NCBI GenBank assembly: GCA_913048295.1
Contig: CAJWWK010000020.1
Span: 1-36,460, forward strand
Origin: an uncultured Dehalococcoidia bacterium
GTDB taxonomy: Bacteria; Chloroflexota; Dehalococcoidia; Lucifugimonadales; Lucifugimonadaceae
DNA: 36,460 nt
Direction: 5' to 3'
Shown: piece after piece, positions 23,913 through 31,905 of the stretch
How the letters are laid out: every line of letters starts with the position of its first letter
Position numbering within the stretch: the first letter of the stretch is position 1
Notes under the pieces: model-generated
Seen by the model: the letters and a program-made list of their open reading frames with translations, nothing else
Told to the model about the DNA's origin: nothing
The model's database searches: none
Program-made: the position numbers and the translations under genes

Positions 23913-26468
23913 TTGCAGTTCGCTGAGGTAGCCGTCGATTTCCCCGACGACCGCTCGCGCACATTTACCTACGCAATTCCCGAGAGCATGGAAATCGTTC
24001 CTGGCGACCTCGTTTGGGTACCGTTTGGGCCCCGGACGAGACAGGGCGTCGTGTTCGAGCTTCCTGACGTGCCCCTCACGGAACTGGACAAAATTCGCCC
24101 GATCATAGCTCGGACGGTCGACGGGCCATTTATTGCTGAACACCTGCTGCTAGTAGCGCGGTGGATCGCATCTCACTACCGCACAAACCTGTTCACGGCC
24201 TGCTCGCTTTTGCTACCGCCGGGCGCATCGTCGCGACTGCGGACATGGCTGACGCTGGGCAAACCGCCAGATCCCGGAGACGGGGCGGGGGCGAGAGATG
24301 GAAATCATGGCTTGTCCCGCAGGGAACAACAGGCGATCGATCACGTCCGAGAGAGCAAGCGACTGCCCAGGTCTCGGGTCGCCCGCAATCTTGGCCTGAG
24401 CGGGACCGCAATCGTCGACCGCCTGGTGCGGCGCGGCGTGCTACTTGCCGAATCTGAGTGGGAAAAGCCGCGAGTATCGGCCGTGTTCACGAACAAAATC
24501 GAGCTGGTCGCTCCGGCAGAGGTTGTCGGTCGGCTGATCGATATGCACGGATCCGAGCCCGCCGTCTCAACAGGTGAAAAACGGAGGTCCAGCCGCCGCG
24601 GGGAACTTCTCAAGTGGTTTCAGTCAGGCAACACGGCCGCAACCAAGAAATCGTTGAACGAGCAGTTTGGCACTGCAGCCGTCAAGTGGGCTTTTAGTGA
24701 AACCCTTCTTGAAACTAAAAAAATCAGGAGAGACCGTGATCCACTGGCCGATTACTACTTCCAGCAGGAGTTTGCCCACACCCCTACGGAACCGCAAAAA
24801 CATGCAATCGATGTGATCGTCGGTCGGGTCATGTCCGCCGCAACCTCAGACAACCCGGCGAAACGAAAGTTCCTCCTTCACGGCGTTACAGGTTCCGGCA
24901 AAACCGAGGTGTATCTGCGGGCGATAGCGGCGTGCATAGCAGCCGGTAAACGGGCCATCTATCTCGTGCCGGAAATCGCCCTGACCCCGCAAACGCTCCA
25001 GCGAATTGCCTCCCGGTTTCCCGGGCAGGTTGCCGTGCTCCATTCTGGCCTTACCGTTGGTCAGAGGTACGACCAGTGGTGGAGGGTCAAGAACGGCGAC
25101 TTTCCGATTGTTCTCGGCTCGCGTGGTGCCATCTTCGCCCCGATCGCGGATATCGGCCTTATCGTGATCGACGAAGAGCACGAATGGACGTACAAACAGG
25201 GCGATCAGGCCCCCCGGTATCACGCACGCGCAGTCGCCGAACGGATTTCAGAAGAGACCGGTGCGACGCTCGTAACAGGCAGCGCCACCCCTGAAATTAC
25301 GAGTTATCGTGCCGCAATATCGGGTCGCTACCAACTTCTTGAGCTGCCAGACCGGATCGGTAAGAACGGAAGCGACCCGAAACTCCCGGGCTACCCTGCG
25401 ATGCCGGCGGTCCAGATAGTCGACATGCGCGAGGAACGCGTGGCGCGGCACTTCGACATGCTCAGCCGGACGCTGATCGATTCGATGCGAGAAGCCCTGG
25501 CGGACAACGGAAGGGTGATTCTGTTCATTAACCGGCGCGGGACCGCCTCGTTTGTCCAGTGCGTTGAATGTGGCAACGTACGCCAGTGCCGACGCTGCGA
25601 CACGGCACTCACGTATCACCGGGCTGCACAAAATCAATCAAACGGAAAAAACCTCCGGCGCGGCCCTAAGGGAAAGCTGGTTTGCCACTACTGCAACTAC
25701 ACGGCCGGGGCCGATACGCCATGCCCCACATGCGGCGGTAAACAGGTGCACCGGTCCTCGCCGGGAACACAAATGGCAGCCCGGACGGTAAATCAGTACT
25801 TCCCCGGTGTTGAGGTGATCAGGTGGGATTCAGATTCCGCCCGCACTGCAGCCGATCACCAGCGGATCATGGACGATTTCGTGTCGGGACCGGAGAAAGT
25901 TCTTGTGGGCACGCAGATGGTCGCAAAGGGACTCGACATTCCGAGCGTGACGCTGGTCGGTGTCATTTCGGCCGATACCGGGCTTGCCGTGCCCGACTTC
26001 CGCGCCGCCGAGCGTGCGTTCCAGGTGCTGACACAGGTAGTTGGACGCACCGGTCGGGGGGCGTGGGGTGGTCGTGCCGTGATCCAGACTTTTAAACCCG
26101 ACCACTACGCAATTCAGGCTGCGGCCGACCACGATTACGAACTGTTCTACGACACTGAAATAAACCAGCGGGCCTCCCAGGCCAACCCACCGTTCACGAA
26201 CATGATCAAGCTGATGCATTCGGCTCGCAACGCCGAGGTGGCCTGGACCGAAGCCGGGCGACTCGCAGCCGAACTGAATCAGGCACGCGAGACGCACGGC
26301 GAAACATCTATCGAGGTCATCGGTCCGACTCCCGCGTATCCGCTAAAAATGAGGAACCTGTACCGCTGGCAAATATTGCTGAAGGGTCCGCACCCTGAGA
26401 GACTGCTCGATATCGTGCCGACCGGCATCTTGTGGACCATCGATGTCGATCCGGGCTCGCTCGGATGA
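23913..26468 (+). CDS. priA: Primosomal protein N' (replication restart helicase PriA)
   Basis: 851 residues. PriA binds stalled forks and reloads the replisome. The N-terminal 3'-DNA-binding domain begins MQFAEVAVDFPDDRSRTFTY; helicase Walker A is GVTGSGKTE (about 326-334); Walker B is IVIDEEHEW (about 417-425); GSATPEI is motif III. Eight zinc-binding cysteines lie at about 550-610 (CVECGNVRQCRRC, CHYCNY, CPTCGG). Late motifs are VGTQMVAKGLDIP and VVGRTGRG. The start is TTG 23913, with GGAG six bases upstream. It is about 120 residues longer than the 732-residue Escherichia coli protein; the extra length lies between the DNA-binding domain and the helicase core (about 115-300). Confidence 0.96.
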   Translation: MQFAEVAVDFPDDRSRTFTYAIPESMEIVPGDLVWVPFGPRTRQGVVFELPDVPLTELDKIRPIIARTVDGPFIAEHLLLVARWIASHYRTNLFTACSLLLPPGASSRLRTWLTLGKPPDPGDGAGARDGNHGLSRREQQAIDHVRESKRLPRSRVARNLGLSGTAIVDRLVRRGVLLAESEWEKPRVSAVFTNKIELVAPAEVVGRLIDMHGSEPAVSTGEKRRSSRRGELLKWFQSGNTAATKKSLNEQFGTAAVKWAFSETLLETKKIRRDRDPLADYYFQQEFAHTPTEPQKHAIDVIVGRVMSAATSDNPAKRKFLLHGVTGSGKTEVYLRAIAACIAAGKRAIYLVPEIALTPQTLQRIASRFPGQVAVLHSGLTVGQRYDQWWRVKNGDFPIVLGSRGAIFAPIADIGLIVIDEEHEWTYKQGDQAPRYHARAVAERISEETGATLVTGSATPEITSYRAAISGRYQLLELPDRIGKNGSDPKLPGYPAMPAVQIVDMREERVARHFDMLSRTLIDSMREALADNGRVILFINRRGTASFVQCVECGNVRQCRRCDTALTYHRAAQNQSNGKNLRRGPKGKLVCHYCNYTAGADTPCPTCGGKQVHRSSPGTQMAARTVNQYFPGVEVIRWDSDSARTAADHQRIMDDFVSGPEKVLVGTQMVAKGLDIPSVTLVGVISADTGLAVPDFRAAERAFQVLTQVVGRTGRGAWGGRAVIQTFKPDHYAIQAAADHDYELFYDTEINQRASQANPPFTNMIKLMHSARNAEVAWTEAGRLAAELNQARETHGETSIEVIGPTPAYPLKMRNLYRWQILLKGPHPERLLDIVPTGILWTIDVDPGSLG

Positions 26469-26550
26469 TCGGCCATACCCGCTGAGTAACCTGCCACACG
26501 TACGTAAACTAAAAGCACGACCGGAAGAATTAGAAACGAAAGGCAGGCGA

Positions 26551-27342
26551 TTGGCCATCAGGCGAATCAGGGTGTTCCCCGATCCGATTCTGCGTAAAAA
26601 ATGCAGGGTAGTTCGGCGCGTCGACGACAAAATCCGGGATCTTGCCGCCGATATGATCGAAACCCTGGATGCCGCGGGTGGGATAGGTCTCGCAGCCAAC
26701 CAGGTGGGAGCACTGCAGCGGGTCGTGACTATTCACATGCTAGGTGAAGAATCGGCGGAGGTCCTCGTTAACCCTGAAATACGAGCGACCGAGGGAGAAC
26801 GCGAGATCATCGAAGGCTGTCTTTCGTTCCCCGGTTACGAAGGCCTGGTCAAGCGCGCGATATCCGTGAAGGCGCGGTGGCTCGATGAAAACGGCTCCAA
26901 AATGACGGTAACCGCCGAAGAGTTGTACGCCCAGGCCATCGAACATGAGATCGACCATCTGAATGGAATCCTTTACGTCGACCACCTGTTGGCGCACCAG
27001 AAACTCGTGGCGGCGGGCTCACTCAAGCGGGAAGACGAACCACACATGCACGATGTCGAGCTCGAGATTCATACAGACCACAGCGACGACGATGAAGTTG
27101 AACCGGACGAATCGGGAATCGAAATTGTTGAGAGCACGATAAAGTTCAGCGACCTGTACTCGGATTCTTCGATTTCTCAAATGCAATACGACCTCCGCAG
27201 TGCCGGTTACGTGGTCGACGACCCTGAACCTGAACACGACACAGGTCACCAGCACCACGGTCAGGCCGGTCATGAGCAAGTCGAATCCGACGACCCTCAC
27301 CTCAATGGCGGCGTGTTGCTCGACCCCGAACACCGGCATTGA
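26551..27342 (+). CDS. def: Peptide deformylase with acidic, His-rich C-terminal extension
   Basis: 263 residues from TTG 26551, with AAAGG seven bases upstream; an in-frame ATG at 26443 would overlap priA and adds 36 residues without likeness. It removes the formyl group from nascent N-termini. The three metal-site motifs are intact: GIGLAANQVG, EGCLSFPG (Cys ligand) and QAIEHEIDHLNG (two His ligands and the catalytic Glu). The catalytic domain ends near residue 165. About 95 further residues follow that are rich in Asp, Glu and His (stretches such as HTDHSDDDEVEPDESG and HDTGHQHHGQAGHEQ), which ordinary deformylases lack. It lies 82 bases after priA. Confidence 0.94.
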   Translation: MAIRRIRVFPDPILRKKCRVVRRVDDKIRDLAADMIETLDAAGGIGLAANQVGALQRVVTIHMLGEESAEVLVNPEIRATEGEREIIEGCLSFPGYEGLVKRAISVKARWLDENGSKMTVTAEELYAQAIEHEIDHLNGILYVDHLLAHQKLVAAGSLKREDEPHMHDVELEIHTDHSDDDEVEPDESGIEIVESTIKFSDLYSDSSISQMQYDLRSAGYVVDDPEPEHDTGHQHHGQAGHEQVESDDPHLNGGVLLDPEHRH

Positions 27343-27435
27343 CCCACGAAATCAGTGCGCCAGACCTCGTCGCAGATAGTCTGAATATTTGCCGAAACGC
27401 GGACCTGCGAGCACCGCGGTTCCACAACGGCCCGG

Positions 27436-27444
27436 TGCTATACT
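27436..27444 (+). promoter_or_regulatory. candidate extended -10 promoter of secDF leader
   Basis: TGC followed by TATACT matches an extended -10 (TGnTATAAT with one change). No good -35 is seen at 17 bases. Transcription would start near 27451, before the first hairpin. Confidence 0.4.
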
Positions 27445-27495
27445 TTTTTCTGGCCTGAAACGCCCGTGCGATTTCAGCTTTATTTCACGCTTGAA

Positions 27496-27527
27496 CCGAT
27501 AACGGGTTCCAACGAACCCGTTATCGG
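27496..27527 (+). promoter_or_regulatory. perfect 14-bp hairpin in secDF leader
   Basis: CCGATAACGGGTTC - CAAC - GAACCCGTTATCGG is a perfect 14-base stem with a 4-base loop. It is not followed by T, so it is not an intrinsic terminator. It lies about 115 bases before the secD start and about 45 bases after the candidate promoter. Confidence 0.6.
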
Positions 27528-27599
27528 AATCGGGAGGATGTCCTAGCAACGTCGTGGCGACACCAGATCGGTGATTGACCGCCAGAAGAATTCACATAG

Positions 27600-27623
27600 A
27601 CGCGCCGCCTTTGCGGCGCGTTT
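27600..27623 (+). terminator. terminator-like hairpin just upstream of secD
   Basis: ACGCGCCGC - CTTT - GCGGCGCGT forms nine pairs and is followed by TT and then C. It ends 20 bases before the TTG start of secD. It may be an attenuator, or the end of a small RNA made from the 27436 promoter. Confidence 0.5.
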
Positions 27624-27642
27624 CGCGTAAGAGTCCGGATTA

Positions 27643-29658
27643 TTGAATAGATTTAGAGGCCTCCTCCTCGTCGCAATACTTGTTGTCCTGTCGGTGGTCG
27701 TACTCACAGTTTCCGAATTTAATATCCTCGGGTTTTCCCGTGGCGGTGACAGCGTCCTCGGCCTGACGCTCGGATTGGACCTTGAGGGTGGAACCCACCT
27801 CGTCTACCGTGTTGTGCCAGAAGACGGTCGTGAACCGACCCAGGACGACATGGAAGGCGTCCGCAACATCATCGACAAGCGGGTTAACGAATTTGGTGTC
27901 AGCGAGGCAAAAGTTCAACTCCTCGGCGGCGGTGCCGGGACCGTTCCCGATCGAGTGCTGGTTCAGATCCCCGGCCAGACCGGTGCCGCGATAACGCTGA
28001 ACTTCGGTTCGGATGCCGTTAGCGCCCAGACGCTCGAAGATTTTTTTCACGATAACCTCGAACGACCCGACGCGGAAGTGAAGCAAAACGAGAACCTTTC
28101 GCTCACTGTGCAACTGGATGAGATACGGGCTGAGGTCGTCGACACCGACGGCACCGTGCTTACGCCATCAGAGGCCGACGCCTGGCGGGAGGCAGTTATC
28201 GATTGGTTCCCGGTGACCCTGCAGGTTGGCTATGTCTTACCCGAAATCGTTCCGCCCGCCGGAGGCGACGACACCGCAGTTGATTCCGAACCGGAGGAAA
28301 CCCTCCCGACACTCGAAGAAGTTCAGGCCGCATTTGCATCGGTTGACCGGAGCGACGCAGAAATCGACCAGATCGAGGCCGCTGCCGGTCTCTTCTCGAT
28401 ACTTCTGAAGGGCGTCGACACCAGCACGACGGACGACGAAGGTAACCCAATCCTTGGCGAGGACCAGCGAATCCTTAATGCGCTCCGGGAGATCGGCACA
28501 ATCCAGTTTGTTTCGAACCAGGGTGCCCTCACGCAGTGGACGCTGGGTGGCGGTGTCCAGGAGGCGAAGAACCTGATCGGCAAAACCGCCCAACTCGAGT
28601 TCCGCTACCGCGAATGTGGCGACTTGCTGCCTCCGTCAAACGATATCCCGTGGCCCCCGGACGGCCTGTCAGATGAGGAATGGATTAATGCGCGTTGTAC
28701 CGACCCTGCGTATTTCACCGAATCGGCTACCGAGATCGATGCCGCCGACCTGGACGATGCCTTCCCGGATGTCTCCGGGGGCGCTATTCCGAGGCCTATC
28801 GTCACTCTCATCTTCAACGACGACGGAGGCGATGCCTTCTTCGACGTTACCGACCGCGTCGCCCGCCAGGGCGATCGACTGGCAATTTACCTTGATGGTG
28901 AAGAGCTTGTTGCGCCGAGTGCGCAGGCCGGAATATCGGGTGGTAGGGCGATTATCGAGGGCGGTAGCTTCACTTCGGAAGGCGTGCGAACGATTGCGAT
29001 TCAGCTGCGTTCCGGCGCGCTGCCCGTTGGCCTTGACCTGATCCAGGAGCGCAATGTCGACGCCGTGCTGGGCAAAGAGTCCCTGAAACGCAGCCTGATC
29101 GCTGGCGGGATTGGGCTTGTGATGCTGCTCATGTTCATGATCGCCTACTACAAGATTCCCGGGCTCGTAGCGTCCATTGCACTCGTCGCCTATACCATCA
29201 TGCTGCTGGCAATCTTCAAAATGATTCCGGTGACCCTCACCCTCTCGGGCGCGGCTGCCGTCATCCTTTCACTGGGTTTCGCGATAGACGCGAACGTCCT
29301 GATAGCGGAGCGGACGAAAGAAGAACTACGCTCGGGCAGGGGCCTGCTCGCCGCGATCACGGCAGGCTTCGACAGGGCATGGCCATCGATTAGGGACGGA
29401 AACTTTTCGACGATCATTGTTGCTCTCGTGTTGTTCTGGTTTGGTGATCGATTCAGTACCAGCGTTATGCAGGGATTCGCTCTCACGCTCGCCATCGGCG
29501 TGCTCCTGAGCATGTTCACTGCATTCTTCGCCAGCAGGCTGTTGCTCCGCCTTTTCGCAACATCAGCGATCGGGAACAATTTACACCTCTTCGTGCCAGT
29601 GCGTGACCGAGGTCAACAAGATCAGCAAGGCGAATCATCGGTTGGAGGAAACGCCTGA
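27643..29658 (+). CDS. secD: Protein translocase subunit SecD
   Basis: 671 residues from TTG 27643. SecD with SecF uses the proton motive force to pull exported proteins out of the SecYEG channel. The first membrane span is at about residues 4-25. It is followed by the conserved LGLDLEGGTHLVYRV and a large extracytoplasmic region (about 35-480) that includes an acidic, low-complexity stretch around PEETLPTLEEV. The last five spans (about 485-655) hold GFAIDANVLIAERTKEEL, the conserved proton-path motif. The stop TGA shares one base with the secF ATG. No yajC is seen upstream. Confidence 0.96.
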   Translation: MNRFRGLLLVAILVVLSVVVLTVSEFNILGFSRGGDSVLGLTLGLDLEGGTHLVYRVVPEDGREPTQDDMEGVRNIIDKRVNEFGVSEAKVQLLGGGAGTVPDRVLVQIPGQTGAAITLNFGSDAVSAQTLEDFFHDNLERPDAEVKQNENLSLTVQLDEIRAEVVDTDGTVLTPSEADAWREAVIDWFPVTLQVGYVLPEIVPPAGGDDTAVDSEPEETLPTLEEVQAAFASVDRSDAEIDQIEAAAGLFSILLKGVDTSTTDDEGNPILGEDQRILNALREIGTIQFVSNQGALTQWTLGGGVQEAKNLIGKTAQLEFRYRECGDLLPPSNDIPWPPDGLSDEEWINARCTDPAYFTESATEIDAADLDDAFPDVSGGAIPRPIVTLIFNDDGGDAFFDVTDRVARQGDRLAIYLDGEELVAPSAQAGISGGRAIIEGGSFTSEGVRTIAIQLRSGALPVGLDLIQERNVDAVLGKESLKRSLIAGGIGLVMLLMFMIAYYKIPGLVASIALVAYTIMLLAIFKMIPVTLTLSGAAAVILSLGFAIDANVLIAERTKEELRSGRGLLAAITAGFDRAWPSIRDGNFSTIIVALVLFWFGDRFSTSVMQGFALTLAIGVLLSMFTAFFASRLLLRLFATSAIGNNLHLFVPVRDRGQQDQQGESSVGGNA

Positions 29659-30566
29659 TGGACTTCATCGGAAAGCGTCGGATATTTCTGAATGCCTCGC
29701 TGTTACTGGTCGCACTCTCTGCGATTGTGCTGGTTTCTCCCGGCCTGAACCTGGGGATCGACTTCACTTCAGGCTCGACCGTCACCTTCAGGTTCGAAAG
29801 CAGCGACCCCGGTACTGCTGGGGTTAAAGCGGCTCTCGACCGTGCGGATCATCCCGAGGCAATTATCCAGGCGATGGGTGACAACCAGTATTTCGTTCGC
29901 ACGGATGATCTCGGGAACTCGGGACTGGATGCCATTACCGACGAGGTGGCGAAACTGGACGGTGTACCAGCCACCGTGCTCGATACCTCAACGGTGGGTT
30001 CCTCCGTCGCCCAGGACACTGTCCGTAACGCCGTCATTGCCGTGTTAGTGGCCGTGGTATTCGTGATGATGTACATCATGTATGCGTTCCGAACGGTGCC
30101 GTCTTCGTACAAGTACGCCATTGCCGCGATTATTGCTCTCGGACACGATGTATTAATTGTGCTGGGCGTCTTCACCCTGCTGGGAATTGCGATCAACGCC
30201 GAAGTGAACGCCATCTTCATTGTCGGAATCCTCACAGTCATCGGTTACTCGGTAAACGACACGATTGTGATATTCGACCGGATACGCGAGAACGTCACGC
30301 TCGCGCCCTCGCGGGAGTTCCGGAGTACAGTCAACCTGTCGATCACCGAGTCGGTCACACGCTCGCTGGGCACCAGCCTCACAACGATGACGGTAATCCT
30401 TGCGATGCTGCTCTTTGGTGGGGCGTCTCTCCGGGACTTTCTGATCGTGCTGTTGTCCGGCGTTATTGTCGGCACGTACAGCTCGATATTCATCGCCGCA
30501 CAGGTCCTTGTACTGTGGGAGCGCCGCGCGCTCCTGCCGTGGCGGCGGGCCGCCGTTTCGCCCTGA
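29658..30566 (+). CDS. secF: Protein translocase subunit SecF
   Basis: 302 residues from ATG 29658, with GGAGG nine bases upstream inside the end of secD. It is the partner of SecD in protein export. It opens MDFIGKRRIFLNASLLL (first span), then GIDFTSGSTVTFRF, the SecF signature of the first periplasmic segment. Five C-terminal spans follow with the conserved VIGYSVNDTIVIFDRIREN. Normal length. The one-base overlap of secD and secF is a coupled arrangement. Confidence 0.96.
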   Translation: MDFIGKRRIFLNASLLLVALSAIVLVSPGLNLGIDFTSGSTVTFRFESSDPGTAGVKAALDRADHPEAIIQAMGDNQYFVRTDDLGNSGLDAITDEVAKLDGVPATVLDTSTVGSSVAQDTVRNAVIAVLVAVVFVMMYIMYAFRTVPSSYKYAIAAIIALGHDVLIVLGVFTLLGIAINAEVNAIFIVGILTVIGYSVNDTIVIFDRIRENVTLAPSREFRSTVNLSITESVTRSLGTSLTTMTVILAMLLFGGASLRDFLIVLLSGVIVGTYSSIFIAAQVLVLWERRALLPWRRAAVSP

Positions 30567-30671
30567 CGCACCGGCACAGAAGTCGCACCCCGGGAAATAT
30601 TCAACTACCATGCGCCAACTGATGCGATTGGTCTGGCACCGCGCGTAATAGAAATTAGGGAGCCGAAAAGG

Positions 30672-31526
30672 ATGCAGATTGGTGCGCACGTTTCCGCAGC
30701 TGGTGGAACTTTCAAGGCCATCGCACGGGCCGAGGAAATAGGTGCCGAGTGCTTCCAGATATTCGCTTCGTCGCCACGCATGTGGTCGTCAAAGCCGATC
30801 CCCGAAAAGGTCGCAGAAAAGTACAAGTCGGAAATGCAGCGCGCCGGAATGGGGCCGACGGTGCTCCACGGCAAGTACCTCATCGCCCTCGGATCTCCTG
30901 ATGACGAGCTGGTCGCAAAATCCGAAACGGCTCTGCAGGCCGATGTCGCAGCGGCCAATGCGCTCGGGGCACTGGGTGTTATTTTTCACCCGGCCAGCCA
31001 CCGGGGCCAGGGCTTTGAAGCAGTCGTTGACAAATTTGCGGCTTCGGTACGGAAAGTCCTCGACAGCGAGCCGGGCGATACTCTGCTCATGCTCGAGACC
31101 AGCGCCGGGGCAGGGGATCACATCGGCTCGTCCTTCGCAGAGCTGGGAACGCTTATCAGGGCCATTGGCGACGACCGCGTGGCCGTGTGTCTCGATACTC
31201 AGCACGTCTGGGCCGCCGGCTACGACATTACCGGTGCCGACACACTGAACGCGACGATTGACGAGTTCGATAAGGAGATCGGACTGGAGTTCCTGCGCTC
31301 CGTGCACGCCAACGACTCAATGCGGGACCTCGGCTCCTCGGTTGATCGGCATGAAAATATCGGCGAGGGGTTCATTGGGAACGCTGGCTTCGCGACCCTG
31401 CTGTCGCACCAGGCGTTCAAAGACATCCCGTTCTACCTCGAGGTTCCCGGCACAAACAAAAGCGGCCCTGACCGGCCAAACCTCGACGTGCTGAAAAAGA
31501 TTCGCACGCAAGTCGGAGCCGGGTAA
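30672..31526 (+). CDS. nfo: Endonuclease IV (AP endonuclease)
   Basis: 284 residues, with GGGAG nine bases before the ATG. Endonuclease IV cuts DNA 5' of abasic sites, using three zinc ions in a TIM barrel. It begins MQIGAHVSAAGGTFKAI. Zinc ligands can be traced in VLHGKY, FHPASH, LETSAG, DTQH, VHAND, VDRH and YLEVPG. Several normally invariant surroundings differ (LENTAG reads LETSAG; DTCH reads DTQH; LETP reads LEVP), so it is a diverged member. It heads a tight group with the zincin and phosphodiesterase genes (gap of seven bases to the next). Confidence 0.93.
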   Translation: MQIGAHVSAAGGTFKAIARAEEIGAECFQIFASSPRMWSSKPIPEKVAEKYKSEMQRAGMGPTVLHGKYLIALGSPDDELVAKSETALQADVAAANALGALGVIFHPASHRGQGFEAVVDKFAASVRKVLDSEPGDTLLMLETSAGAGDHIGSSFAELGTLIRAIGDDRVAVCLDTQHVWAAGYDITGADTLNATIDEFDKEIGLEFLRSVHANDSMRDLGSSVDRHENIGEGFIGNAGFATLLSHQAFKDIPFYLEVPGTNKSGPDRPNLDVLKKIRTQVGAG

Positions 31527-31533
31527 CCCCATT

Positions 31534-31905
31534 TTGCGAGTGAGCAGGGATAGCTTCGAGCAGCTGGTACGTACCGCCGTTGCTTCGTTGCCCGATCGGT
31601 TCCTGTCTAAGATGGGCAACGTTGGCGTTATCGTCGAGACCCGGCCATCCCATACGCAGCGAGTGCGGAACAATCTTGGGCCCCGGGATACTCTGTTTGG
31701 ACTGTACGAGGGAGTCCCACTAACCGAGCGCGGTGCCTACGTACCGCCACTCCCGGACGTAATAACCCTGTTCCAGGAACCGATCGAGGACGCCTGCGAA
31801 TCGCACGAAGGGCTGGAACAGCAGGTGCGAATAACGGTAGCTCACGAAGTAGCTCACTATTTCGGGTTTTCCGATGATGCCCTTGCCGATTTGGGAATCG
31901 GCTGA
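31534..31905 (+). CDS. Minimal zincin-like metallopeptidase family protein
   Basis: 123 residues starting at TTG 31534 (GTG 31540 is an alternative). Near the C-terminus it carries AHEVAHYFGFSDDAL, the HExxHxxGFxD motif of the small zincin family (Pfam Zincin_1, PF06262). The two histidines and the aspartate or a third residue bind zinc and the glutamate is catalytic. The acidic stretch ITLFQEPIEDACES before it is also typical. The biological substrate of this family is poorly known. It follows nfo by seven bases, and its TGA shares one base with the next ATG, so the three genes are very likely cotranscribed. Confidence 0.85.
   Translation: MRVSRDSFEQLVRTAVASLPDRFLSKMGNVGVIVETRPSHTQRVRNNLGPRDTLFGLYEGVPLTERGAYVPPLPDVITLFQEPIEDACESHEGLEQQVRITVAHEVAHYFGFSDDALADLGIG

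Larger units (their letters stand above)
27343..27642. other. structured intergenic leader before secD
   Basis: 300 bases without a gene. It contains an extended -10 promoter candidate (27436-27444), a perfect 14-base hairpin (27496-27527) and a GC-rich terminator-like hairpin (27600-27623). This fits either a long secDF leader or a small stand-alone RNA of about 175 bases. It matches no known RNA family that I recognise. Confidence 0.5.

Noticed and set aside
27496-27527. Intrinsic terminator of def
   Set aside because: The stem is perfect but is followed by AATCGGGAGG, not by T, and it lies more than 150 bases after the def stop.
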